Below, piece by piece: positions 16,741-25,341 of a DNA stretch of 64,000 nt; positions within the stretch are counted from its first letter, which is position 1, and each line of letters starts with the position of its first letter. Under the pieces are notes generated by a model, which saw only the letters and a list, made by a program, of their open reading frames with translations, had not been told where the DNA came from and made no database searches. Where the stretch lies: contig CAZCZZ010000009.1 of NCBI GenBank assembly GCA_964503335.1, forward strand, positions 1-64,000. Reading direction: 5' to 3'. The DNA is from CAZCZZ01 sp964503335 (lineage in GTDB: Bacteria > Verrucomicrobiota > Kiritimatiellia > CAIVKH01). A program made the position numbers and the translations under genes.

Positions 16741-18318
16741 TTAACCCTGCAGCGACATCAGGAATTCGACGTTGCTCTTCGTCTTCTTCAGACGATTGAT
16801 CAGCAACTCCATGGCTTCGACCGGCGGGACGCCATTGAGCGCCTTGCGGAGGATCCAGACTTTGCCGATCTCGTCAGGGTGAAGGAGATTCTCCTCCTTG
16901 CGCGTGCCCGACTTCTCGATGTTGATCGCGGGGAAGATGCGCTTGTCGACGAGGTGTCGATCCAGGCCGATCTCCATGTTGCCCGTGCCCTTGAACTCTT
17001 CGAAGATGACCTCGTCCATGCGGCTGCCGGTATCGACGAGCGCCGTGGCGATAATCGTCAAGCTGCCGCCGCCTTCGATGTTACGCGCTGCGCCGAAGAA
17101 CCGCTTGGGCTTATGGAGCGCATTCGCGTCCACGCCGCCCGACAGGATCTTGCCGCTGTGCGGCTGCAACGTGTTGTAGGCGCGCGCGAGGCGCGTGATG
17201 CTATCGAGCAGGATCACGACATCCTTGCCGCATTCGACCTTGCGCTTCGCCATTTCGATGACGATTTCCGCAACCTGGACGTGGCGTTCGGGCGGCTCGT
17301 CGAACGTGGAGCTCAAGACCTGCGCCTTGGTATTGCGCTGCATGTCCGTCACTTCTTCGGGTCGCTCGTCGATGAGCAGGATGATGAGGTCGCACTCGGG
17401 GTTGTTCGCCGAGATGCTGTTCGCCATCTTCTGCATGAGCACCGTCTTACCCGTGCGGGGCGGCGCAACGATCAAGCCGCGCTGGCCCTTGCCGATCGGC
17501 GTCAGGATGTCCATGACGCGCATCGAGATTTCCTCGGGCTTGGTCTCAAGGACGAGACGGCGATCCGGGAACAGCGGTGTCAGGTTCTCAAACGGAACCT
17601 TCGAGCGCGACGCCTCGGGGTCGCCGTTGTTGACCCGGTCCACCTTCAGCAGCGCGAAGAAGCGTTCCTTGTCCTTCGGCGGACGGATCTCGCCCTCCAC
17701 GTAGTCGCCGGTACGAAGCGCGAAGCGGCGGATCTGCGACGGCGAGACGTAGATGTCCTCGGGACACGGCAGGTAGTTGTAGAGCGGAGAACGGAGGAAG
17801 CCGAAGCCATCGGGGAGGATCTCAAGGATCCCGCGACCGAACATCTGGCCACCGGCCCGCGCATTGACGCGCAGGATCTCGAAAATCAGCTCGTGCTTGC
17901 GCAGCGCGCCGAGGTCGGTGAGGTAATAGCTGTCCGCCATCTTGTTGAGATCGGGCACGGACAGCGCCTGGAGCTCGTAGAGCTTGAGCACGCGTCCCTG
18001 CGGACGCGGACGCGTATCCACGGCGGGCGGCTGCCCGCCGTTCCCGCTGTTCGGGTCCTGATCCGGCGGCATATCCGAGCGCTGGATCTCAGTCCGCGCG
18101 GGATCAAACGAAGGCTGGCTCTGCGCGTAGGCGGCCTGCTTGGCGATCGCCTGTTCGTCTGTGATCGGGGGACGTGAGCCGCCGTCCGACATCATGTAGG
18201 GATCGGAATGAACCGCGTGGTTCCCGTGGTTGTTGTTGTGGTTGTTGTGACGGTGATGCGGCGGGCGGCCCCGGCCTCCGCGATGACGACGCTGCTTGTT
18301 CGGTACTTCATCAGCCAT
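16741..18318 (-). CDS. rho: Transcription termination factor Rho
   Basis: Rho is the hexameric RNA-dependent ATPase that ends transcription. I start it at the ATG at 18318, behind AAGGAAC, giving 525 residues. The first 100 or so residues are a disordered-looking basic and His/Asn-rich extension (RHRGGRGRPPHHRHNNHN is part of it), followed by the Rho N-terminal helix-extended-helix from about residue 110, the RNA-binding cold-shock-like domain (GILEILPDGFGFLR), the P-loop APPRTGKT, the Walker B region ILLDSITRLARAYN with the Q-loop/R-loop segments, and a conserved C-terminus. The ATG lies inside the last codons of coaE (eight-base overlap). The extension is absent from the short enterobacterial form. 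Confidence 0.97.
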   Translation of the reverse strand: MADEVPNKQRRHRGGRGRPPHHRHNNHNNNHGNHAVHSDPYMMSDGGSRPPITDEQAIAKQAAYAQSQPSFDPARTEIQRSDMPPDQDPNSGNGGQPPAVDTRPRPQGRVLKLYELQALSVPDLNKMADSYYLTDLGALRKHELIFEILRVNARAGGQMFGRGILEILPDGFGFLRSPLYNYLPCPEDIYVSPSQIRRFALRTGDYVEGEIRPPKDKERFFALLKVDRVNNGDPEASRSKVPFENLTPLFPDRRLVLETKPEEISMRVMDILTPIGKGQRGLIVAPPRTGKTVLMQKMANSISANNPECDLIILLIDERPEEVTDMQRNTKAQVLSSTFDEPPERHVQVAEIVIEMAKRKVECGKDVVILLDSITRLARAYNTLQPHSGKILSGGVDANALHKPKRFFGAARNIEGGGSLTIIATALVDTGSRMDEVIFEEFKGTGNMEIGLDRHLVDKRIFPAINIEKSGTRKEENLLHPDEIGKVWILRKALNGVPPVEAMELLINRLKKTKSNVEFLMSLQG

Positions 18319-18940
18319 GTTCGTTCCTTTCCCTGATCCTTGAATAGACGCTCTCAACTTCACGCTGGAACGCATCCAGCGTCCCGTTGTTCCAAATCGT
18401 CACATCGGCCCGCTTCACCTTCTCGGCCAGCGGCCACTGGGCGGCAATCCGCTCGCCCGCTTCCTTCGCGGACAATCCACGTTCCTCCAGCCTTCTTCTC
18501 GCGACCGCCTCATCTGCTGCGATGCAGAGGATGAAGTCCCAGCCCTCCGCCGCATCGATCTCAAACAGCAGCGGTATCAAGGCCACCGCATCCCGACCGC
18601 TCTCGACCTCCTGCGCGATCCAGTGTCGCAATTCCTTCATCACCACCGGGTGCACCAGCGCGTTCAGGGCCAGGCGGGATTCCCTGTCGCGAAACACCAC
18701 GGCGCCGAGCGCCTTCCGGTTGATATGCCCGCCGGAATCGAGCACCCCTTTCCCGAATCGTTCGACCACCGCCTTGTAGGCCGATCCCCCGGGGTCGATC
18801 GCCGCGTGGGCCACCTCATCCGCGTCCCGCACCGAGGCACCAGCCGCCGCGAGCACGCGTCCCGCCTCGCTCTTGCCGCAGGCGATGCCGCCGGTCACGG
18901 CTATCGCCAGCCCCGCGCCATGCTTACGGCCTGTTTTCAT
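18311..18940 (-). CDS. coaE: Dephospho-CoA kinase
   Basis: CoaE phosphorylates the ribose 3' hydroxyl of dephospho-CoA, the last step of coenzyme A synthesis in the cytoplasm. The 209-residue protein starts at 18940 (MKTGRKHG) and shows the P-loop as TGGIACGKSEAG, the DADEVAH segment, the LVHPVV motif and the IPLLFE strand of the substrate lid. It overlaps the end of the upstream membrane glycosyltransferase gene by 17 bases and the rho start by eight bases, so the three are tightly coupled. Upstream starts exist, but they add only sequence inside the preceding gene. Confidence 0.95.
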   Translation of the reverse strand: MKTGRKHGAGLAIAVTGGIACGKSEAGRVLAAAGASVRDADEVAHAAIDPGGSAYKAVVERFGKGVLDSGGHINRKALGAVVFRDRESRLALNALVHPVVMKELRHWIAQEVESGRDAVALIPLLFEIDAAEGWDFILCIAADEAVARRRLEERGLSAKEAGERIAAQWPLAEKVKRADVTIWNNGTLDAFQREVESVYSRIRERNEHG

Positions 18941-20936
18941 CCGCTTCGTGCGAAAATCCCTCTTCCCTGAGCAACATGACATGCCGAAGCACACCCTGTG
19001 CCCGCGCCTCTTCCGGATTGCGTTCGAGCGAGGTTATCGCCGAGGCCTCCGCCGCATCCAGGTCACCCCGCTGCAGCGCAGCCTGGGCGTTCCTCGCGTG
19101 CTGCGCCGCCGCCACCTCGTCCTCCTTCGTCGTGATGCGGTACACCGCGTATTTGCGGTTTCCCCACATCCGGCGGAACAAGTGCAATTCATCCGGGGCA
19201 AACTCGAACAGTCGCGCCGGCGCATTCGTCGCCGGCTCCAGCGCATTCACAAAATATCGCATCTGCAGTTCAGGATTCCGCGTCGCAAACTCGCCCAGCG
19301 CGTGCACGTAATACTTCGCGCCGTGACGGTCCGCCCAATCGCGAAACTCCACTTCCGTGCCACGAAACAGCAACTCGCCAAACTCGCGGACCCGTTTCCG
19401 GATGCCCGGCGCCTCGAACTTGGGATGCAACACCACGGGACACTTCCCGTACGCCGCGATACCTCCGCTCGTCCCGAAGTTGGCCAACACGGCGTCCGGC
19501 GCCACACGGGCCCGCAGCCAGTTCGTCAGCTCCGACAGTTCGCTGTAGTACACATCATCCCTGCCCCACGCGCGGGGATCCTTCAGGAGTGATCCGGATT
19601 CAGCCACAATTCCAAGTCCGGCGATCGACAGGGCCACCCATCGGCGCCACCCGCCCGACCTCTCCATCTCCGCCACCCACCATCCGGCCAGCGCCGCACC
19701 GAAAAGCGCCACATACACGTGAAAGCGCACAAACAGCGCGAAGGCCGCTAGGGAAACAATTTGGAGGAGAACGAGGCGATATACTTCGGGATCTTGATCG
19801 AACCGCGCGCGCCTGAATGCCGCGACGACTGCAACTACTGTGAGCGCGACTATCGCGGGGAACAAAACCCATGTCAACTGGATTGTCGCGGAGTCCAGGG
19901 CCGGCACCCACATGATCCGCTGGTCAAACGTCAGCAGGGCGGGGTCCGCCGGCTTCACGTTGAAGAAGCGGAGCTTCGCCCACACCAGGCTGGTGAAATG
20001 GCCGTACGCGGCACCGTAGCTCCCCCAGAACGCGACTGCACCGAAGGCGAGCACAAGGATGCCTAGGAGCGACCACCGGAAGCGGCCCGCCCGCCCCGGG
20101 GCAAGCAGGCCCACTATTCCGGCCATCGCCATGAGCATGGACGGTGACAGAATGAAGCCGTGCGCGCGGTAGTAGGGCTGCAAGATGCCGACGGTGATCA
20201 GGCCGAAGGCCTCGGCCAGCCACAAACGCGAACGCTGCGACGACAAGGTCTCACCCCAGACTAGGACTGACCACAGCCCGCCAATGGCCCAAAGCAGCAC
20301 GTAGTACTGGATCATGTCCCACCAGCAGAGCGACCAGGCAAGAAGCAGGGAGGATGCCACGATGGCGTACCTTCCACGCGGTTGCCCGGCCCACCGGAGA
20401 GCAACAGCCCTCGCCAGCAGATGCGCGACAAGCAAAGGCAGGGCAAGGTTCTCCTTCGACAGTTCCTGGCCCGTCGACCGGATCACGCTCGAAACGGCGA
20501 CAGCATAGAGAAGCCCCGCCACGGCCGCGCCCGTCACGCTGCGCTTCCATGCGAACACCCAGAGCGCCATGAGTGGCACGCCGAGACAGAACCAGCCGGC
20601 CTCGATCCAGCGCAACCTCTCGGTGACGGATAGTGCGTCGGGCAGCAGATGCGCCAGCGCTGCCTGCACATACTCCGAGCCAAACTCGTACGTCGTGCGG
20701 ACATTCACGCCGTCGGGGAACTCGACACTCTGGTCGATCGTCGGCATCGACCCCGTGTCGTAGATCATCTTCACGCGGCGATAGTGCAAGGCACTCTCGA
20801 GCGTAAACGGCATGTCCTCGCCACGCGCCGAAAGCTGCGCCTCAACCACCACGCGCCGGATGCCCAGCCCCACGCCGTAAAGCGCCAGCAACCCGAATAC
20901 CGCGAGCAGAATCTTCTGTGTAACAACCTTCGTCAT
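18924..20936 (-). CDS. STT3/GT-C-like membrane glycosyltransferase with soluble C-terminal domain
   Basis: This 670-residue protein has about a dozen membrane segments and a soluble C-terminal domain, the layout of the GT-C superfamily that includes oligosaccharyltransferase STT3/PglB/AglB and lipid-linked sugar transferases. The first external loop (HYRRVKMIYDTGSMPTIDQ followed by FPDGVN) resembles the STT3 loop, although the usual DPYYH-type acidic motif reads ESALHYRR. The soluble region has VAPDAVLANFGTSGGIAAYG and VVLHPKFE, then a TPR-like helical end (AQHARNAQAALQRGDLDAAE). The start at 20936 opens into the first membrane helix. It is the first gene of a coupled trio with coaE and rho. 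The family is recognisable; substrate and acceptor are not. Confidence 0.6.
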   Translation of the reverse strand: MTKVVTQKILLAVFGLLALYGVGLGIRRVVVEAQLSARGEDMPFTLESALHYRRVKMIYDTGSMPTIDQSVEFPDGVNVRTTYEFGSEYVQAALAHLLPDALSVTERLRWIEAGWFCLGVPLMALWVFAWKRSVTGAAVAGLLYAVAVSSVIRSTGQELSKENLALPLLVAHLLARAVALRWAGQPRGRYAIVASSLLLAWSLCWWDMIQYYVLLWAIGGLWSVLVWGETLSSQRSRLWLAEAFGLITVGILQPYYRAHGFILSPSMLMAMAGIVGLLAPGRAGRFRWSLLGILVLAFGAVAFWGSYGAAYGHFTSLVWAKLRFFNVKPADPALLTFDQRIMWVPALDSATIQLTWVLFPAIVALTVVAVVAAFRRARFDQDPEVYRLVLLQIVSLAAFALFVRFHVYVALFGAALAGWWVAEMERSGGWRRWVALSIAGLGIVAESGSLLKDPRAWGRDDVYYSELSELTNWLRARVAPDAVLANFGTSGGIAAYGKCPVVLHPKFEAPGIRKRVREFGELLFRGTEVEFRDWADRHGAKYYVHALGEFATRNPELQMRYFVNALEPATNAPARLFEFAPDELHLFRRMWGNRKYAVYRITTKEDEVAAAQHARNAQAALQRGDLDAAEASAITSLERNPEEARAQGVLRHVMLLREEGFSHEADENRP

Positions 20937-20959
20937 GAAGCAGTCAAAAGACCCGGAGT

Positions 20960-21155
20960 TTTGCCCACGGAACACACGGAATACACGGAACGAAGAGTTC
21001 TGAATGTTTGCCCACGGAGGTCACGGATAGCACGGATAGGAAGATCAGATTCTGATTTTGGTTTTATCTGAATTCGGAACATCCTCTTCATCCGTGACCT
21101 CCGTGGGCAACCTTCTTCTCGGTAGTCCGTGTATTCCGTGTGTTCCGTGGGCAAA
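20960..21155. repeat. Nested inverted repeat, copy 1
   Basis: The outer arms 20960-20989 and 21126-21155 are perfect 30-base reverse complements, and inner arms 21008-21028 and 21090-21110 are perfect 21-base reverse complements. Arms share the word CCCACGGA with CACGGA-type repeats. A related copy at 45582-45769 occupies the same kind of place: just after the 3' end of one minus-strand gene and just before the start of the next. Confidence 0.9.
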
Positions 21156-21168
21156 TTCCGACTCGTTC

Positions 21169-22050
21169 CTAGAACAACTTCGACGCCTCATCCCGCATCG
21201 CTCGTGCCATGCCTTGGAATTCCATCTTGTCCAGGAAAGGAAGAACACGGTCCGGGTTCGGTTTCTTCAGCTCAAGCAGGCTCCATTCCCGGGGCACGTT
21301 GACGTCGAACTTGAGCGTCATCATCTTGCGGTTGCGCTCAATGATGTGGCGACTCTCCAGGAGAGCGGCGCGAATGCGGTCGGAGGCAACTTCCCCGATG
21401 CGCTCCCATAGCTGCTCGATGGTGCCGAACTGGGCCATGAGCTTTGCGGCGGTCTTCTCGCCCACGCCGGGAACGCCAGGGATGTTATCGGCGGTATCAC
21501 CCACCATCGCCAGCCAGTCCACAATCTGACGCGGCTCAACGCCGGTCTTCTCCTTGACCTCGGCCGCTCCCATCACAACACCGGCCTTGGTCATCGCGGC
21601 AATCAGGCACGTGTCGTTCACGAGTTGAAACATGTCCTTGTCACTCGTGGCAATCAGGACCTTGGAGGCCGGGGAACCACCGAATGCGGCCAGCGACGCG
21701 AGGATGTCGTCCGCCTCCTCGCCCTCTTCGAACAGGCACGGCACGGTCGCCGCGTCGAGGTACTCCTTGATGGCTTCAATCTGGTCGCGCAGGGAATCCG
21801 GCATCTCCTTGCGCTGCGCCTTGTACGTGGGAAGCAACTCAAGTCGCGCCTGCGGCATGCCTTTATCGAACACGACAGCCGCATGCGTGGGCTTCCACGT
21901 ATCGACCAGGTTCCGGAACAGTTTGATGAAGCCATAGACAGCATTCGTCGGCGTGCCGTCTTTCCGGCTCAGCTCGGCGATGGCGTAGAACGCGCGATAG
22001 GCCATCGCGGTACCGTCAATCAGGAGCAGTGTGCGTTCAGCAGAGGACAT
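21169..22050 (-). CDS. Stand-alone 5'-3' exonuclease (DNA polymerase I N-terminal domain type)
   Basis: The 293-residue protein is the PIN-like/FEN-type nuclease domain that normally forms the N-terminus of DNA polymerase I, here without polymerase sequence. It shows LLLIDGTAMAYRAFYA at the start, VVFDKG, the acidic cluster GEEADDILASLA, TSDKDMFQLV, and the helix-hairpin-helix region with DNIPGVPGVGEKTAAKL. These acidic residues bind the metals that cut 5' flaps and RNA primers. Start 22050 is chosen because the conserved core begins at once. It ends 14 bases before a nested inverted repeat. It may replace or supplement the Pol I domain, which cannot be checked inside this window. Confidence 0.93.
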   Translation of the reverse strand: MSSAERTLLLIDGTAMAYRAFYAIAELSRKDGTPTNAVYGFIKLFRNLVDTWKPTHAAVVFDKGMPQARLELLPTYKAQRKEMPDSLRDQIEAIKEYLDAATVPCLFEEGEEADDILASLAAFGGSPASKVLIATSDKDMFQLVNDTCLIAAMTKAGVVMGAAEVKEKTGVEPRQIVDWLAMVGDTADNIPGVPGVGEKTAAKLMAQFGTIEQLWERIGEVASDRIRAALLESRHIIERNRKMMTLKFDVNVPREWSLLELKKPNPDRVLPFLDKMEFQGMARAMRDEASKLF

Positions 22051-22214
22051 GTTGAAATTTAGCCACCCACTCGCCCGGCCTGAGCAAGTCGAAGGCGCTG
22101 GCGTGAATTTTGAAGAGCGCGGCAGCCACACCTGCGGGTGACAGGCAGAGTGCCGCGGCTACAACACACGACGCGCTGGCCGCAACCACGAACCGATCTT
22201 CGAACCGGTCACCT

Positions 22215-22233
22215 CGCCCGGTACTGCCGGGCG
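22215..22233 (-). terminator. Perfect hairpin after the secretin gene
   Basis: CGCCCGG-cagta-CCGGGCG on the minus strand is a seven-base-pair perfect stem 18 bases beyond the secretin stop, at the end of the pilus-like operon. No U-tract follows, so it may protect the 3' end or assist Rho-type termination. The remainder of 22051-22250 shows no other feature. Confidence 0.4.
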
Positions 22234-22250
22234 GAGTCTGAATCCCCACC

Positions 22251-25200
22251 CTACTCTGCTGCGACCTGCTCCGCCTTCGTACCCTGCTCAAGGCGGTGAA
22301 TCGGCTTGCCGGACGGATCAACCAGTCGCGCGGACACAAAGATCAGGAGGTTCTTCTTCTGGCTGTATTCGCCTTCGCTGCGGAAGAGACGGCCGAGGAA
22401 GGGAATGTCGCCAAGCAGCGGGATCTTGTCCTTGATCTTCTTGAGGTCTTCACGAATCAGACCGCCCATGACCACCGTCTGGCCGTCCCAGATGACCATG
22501 CTCGTCGTCACGTTGCGGCTCGCGAAGATCGGTTGCGGGATGTTGTACTGGAAGTCCTGGCCGCCGGCGGAAATCGTAGAGCCGTACTGAATCCAGCCCA
22601 CGAGTTCAGCGACTTCAGGCGCAAGCACGAGGTCGATCGTGTAGCCGTCGGGACCGACCGTCGGCGTCACGTTGAGGATCACGCCCGTCTCGCGCGTTTC
22701 GAACGAACCCGGCGTAACCGTCGGAGGCGTCACGAGACCGCCCGAAGTACCCGCCGTCGAGATCGTCGATGCGGCAATCGTGGGCTGCGTCACTTCGAAT
22801 TCGGTCGGATAGATGATCTCGGTGACGACCTGGATCTGCGCATTCACGCCGCTGCGCGTCGTGACGCGGGGAGCCGACAGGAGGTCGGTACCGCCGTGCT
22901 GCGAGAGCGCCTGCACGACAAGCTGCATCTCGGGATTGGTCAGGACGCTCGCGAACGTCAGCAGGTTGCCGAGATTCGACTGGTTGATCGTCTGCGACAC
23001 CGTGCTGGCGGGATCGAGCGAGCCCGTCGTGGTGTCGAGGTTGAAGAAGCGGAGGCCCTTCGTGATGCCATCCGTGTCCTTGTTCAACTGGAGGCGTTCC
23101 TGGCCGGCGATCGGCGCGCCGTTGTCGCGCGTGGCGAACTCGTAGTTGTCCGTAAGGATCCACTGGAAGCCGAGCTCTTCGAGATCGTTCTGGCCGATTT
23201 CCACGAAGCGAGCTTCGATTTCAACCTGGCTGGGCACGAGGTTCAGCTCGGCGAGGATCCGCTCGAGGCGTTCCATGTTCTCCGGCGTATTCGCGACGAT
23301 CAGCTTGGAGAGGCTCTGGTTGTAGGTAATCGACGTACCAACGGGGAACGGAACACCGGAACCCTCGAAGAAGTCCTTCACGTTGACCTTCTTGATCGTC
23401 GTGCTCGACTGGCCCATCTCGATGAAGTCGCCGCTGCGCTCTTCGGGCGTCTCGTCGCGTTCCACGATCACATCCATGATCGACGGCTGCACGGGGAAGA
23501 AGCGGGTGATGACGCGGCCCTGGACCACACCCTCGGGCGTGATGATCACCGCGTTCTCGTCGATGCGGTACTTCAAGCCGGCGACTTCGGTGATGTACTT
23601 GATGGCGTTAAGCAGGGAAACGCGGCGGAGATTCAGGGTGATCGCCGGGATATTGGAAGACTCGGACGCAGGAGCCTGCTCGATCGGCTGATCAAAGCCA
23701 CCGCCCGTGCCAAAGGGGTCATCCAGCGGCGAGGGCTGGGTCGAAACGTCGGGCTGCTGCGCAGCGCCTGACGGAAGATTGAGGTTGAGGATGATGTTCA
23801 CGCCGGCACCTTCTGCATCGCCGGCACGGCTGGCATCGACGAGGAAGTTGATCACATCCACGATGTTGGCCTGGCGGAACTCGATCGCGGGAATCAGGAT
23901 GTCTTCCATCTTCTTCTGGAGCTTCTCGGCACCCGTCGAGCTCTCCACGGCGGTGCGGCTGACCACCGCTTCGGGAAGTTCAACCTCTTCGCGGATCGGG
24001 GGGTTCCAAGTGTCGCGAACCTTCGCAATCATGTCGGCGGAGGTGGCTTCGCGTTCCTTCGTCTTGATGTCGTAACGCAGCTCGTCGATCTTGCGCAGGA
24101 AACGCATCGCCTCGACGTTGTACTCGTCCGTGGCGAGGATCTTCTCGTAGACGGCTTCGGCGCCGTTGTAGTCGCCGATCTTGTACAGCCCGCGGCCTTC
24201 AACGAGGAGGTCGGCAATCGACTTGGCCTTCTCCTTCACGGCGGGACGGTCCTTGGGCTTTACGGGAACGGACGCGAGCTTCTCCTGGCGCGCCTTCTCG
24301 CGCGCGACCCGGGTCTGCAGGTCGGCCGCCTTGCGGTTCTCGGGATCCAGCTCCAGCACACGCTTCACGGAAGCTTCGGCATCGGGAACATTCTTGTTGC
24401 TGAGGGCATCCTTCGCCTTGCGAAGGTGCGCATCAACCAGGGAAGCCTTGGCCTGCGCGATCAGGTCCTTGGTCGCTGGACGATCCGGGATATTCTTCAG
24501 CGCTTCCTCAAGGTCCGCGATGGCCTTGTTGTAGTCCTGCGCCTTGCTCAAGCCGGCCTCGAGGCTCTTCTTTCCAGCCAGCTCGCGTTCCTGGCGACGT
24601 ACTTCTTCCTGCTGCGCGAGCTTCTCCGCCTCATCCCCGGTCGTCTCAGACGCGGCGTCTTCCGCGTCAACACCCTCTTCGGCATCGGCGGATGCATCGG
24701 CCTCTTCCATGTCAGCCGGCGCGCTTTCTTCCATCACGGGTTCTTCGAGGACCGTTTCCTCGACGACAACTTCTTCAACAACAACGGCGGGGGCAGCCTC
24801 TTCCATGGCGGGTACGACTTCCTCAACAGCTTCAACCTGCGTCTCCTCGACCACGACCGGTGCCGGCTCTTCCGCAGCGGCTGCGGCGGCTTCCTCGAAC
24901 CCGGCCTGCGTCTCCAGCACGGAGGCATCCACTGCTTCGACAGCCTCGACGGACGTCGCCGTCTCCTCGATCACCGGGGCCGCCTCTTCGACCACCGCGG
25001 CGGCTTCCTCAACGACCGGTTCTGCCGCAACGGCTGCTTCCGCGGCAACTTCGGCGGCGGCTTCAGGAGCAGCTTCCGCTGTGGGAGCTACGACCTCGGC
25101 GGCGGGCGCTTCCGTGGCAGGGACCTCGGCGGACTGTGCACCTGCCGTGGGTGACGGCTGGCTGATTTCCTGGAGCAAGGCCTCAAACGCATCGTCGCTC

Positions 25201-25271
25201 TGGGCGACAGCGAAACAGGCAAGGGAGGCGCAGGCAACAGTAGCCGTGATGACAAGTCGACGAAGTTTCAT
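22251..25271 (-). CDS. Secretin, Amuc_1098-family type IV pilus/type II secretion outer membrane channel
   Basis: This 1006-residue protein forms the outer membrane pore of a type IV pilus or type II secretion-like system. It has a signal peptide, an unusually long acidic Ala/Glu/Val-rich stretch (about residues 40-210), TPR-like helices (about 225-420), an STN/N0-type domain (LNLRRVSLLNAIKYITEVAGL region), N-domains (PENMERLERILAELN), and the C-terminal secretin barrel with VEIEARFVEIGQNDLEELGF and the terminal signature PLLGDIPFLGRLFRSEG. The TPR-plus-secretin layout and the four upstream genes match the Akkermansia Amuc_1098-1102 locus. The ATG follows AGGAGC. It is the last gene of that operon. 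Confidence 0.92.
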   Translation of the reverse strand: MKLRRLVITATVACASLACFAVAQSDDAFEALLQEISQPSPTAGAQSAEVPATEAPAAEVVAPTAEAAPEAAAEVAAEAAVAAEPVVEEAAAVVEEAAPVIEETATSVEAVEAVDASVLETQAGFEEAAAAAAEEPAPVVVEETQVEAVEEVVPAMEEAAPAVVVEEVVVEETVLEEPVMEESAPADMEEADASADAEEGVDAEDAASETTGDEAEKLAQQEEVRRQERELAGKKSLEAGLSKAQDYNKAIADLEEALKNIPDRPATKDLIAQAKASLVDAHLRKAKDALSNKNVPDAEASVKRVLELDPENRKAADLQTRVAREKARQEKLASVPVKPKDRPAVKEKAKSIADLLVEGRGLYKIGDYNGAEAVYEKILATDEYNVEAMRFLRKIDELRYDIKTKEREATSADMIAKVRDTWNPPIREEVELPEAVVSRTAVESSTGAEKLQKKMEDILIPAIEFRQANIVDVINFLVDASRAGDAEGAGVNIILNLNLPSGAAQQPDVSTQPSPLDDPFGTGGGFDQPIEQAPASESSNIPAITLNLRRVSLLNAIKYITEVAGLKYRIDENAVIITPEGVVQGRVITRFFPVQPSIMDVIVERDETPEERSGDFIEMGQSSTTIKKVNVKDFFEGSGVPFPVGTSITYNQSLSKLIVANTPENMERLERILAELNLVPSQVEIEARFVEIGQNDLEELGFQWILTDNYEFATRDNGAPIAGQERLQLNKDTDGITKGLRFFNLDTTTGSLDPASTVSQTINQSNLGNLLTFASVLTNPEMQLVVQALSQHGGTDLLSAPRVTTRSGVNAQIQVVTEIIYPTEFEVTQPTIAASTISTAGTSGGLVTPPTVTPGSFETRETGVILNVTPTVGPDGYTIDLVLAPEVAELVGWIQYGSTISAGGQDFQYNIPQPIFASRNVTTSMVIWDGQTVVMGGLIREDLKKIKDKIPLLGDIPFLGRLFRSEGEYSQKKNLLIFVSARLVDPSGKPIHRLEQGTKAEQVAAE

Positions 25272-25341
25272 GGGCAGCTCCTAATCAAAAAAACGCGGGC
25301 AGGTCGTGAACATGTTTCGTTGCAAATCGGTAACCAGGTAC

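Noticed and set aside
20960..21155. Insertion sequence or transposon ends from the long inverted repeats
   Set aside because: The unit of under 200 bp has no transposase frame, so it is reported as a non-coding repeat; a MITE-like origin stays possible.
24544..25284. Plus-strand frame of 246 codons rich in Ser/Ala/Thr
   Set aside because: It is the mirror of the acidic low-complexity region of the secretin, so the composition explains the long open frame.
25271..25341. Terminator from the run of seven T on the minus strand before the secretin gene
   Set aside because: No GC-rich stem precedes it, and the T-run lies in the short gap of a continuous operon.
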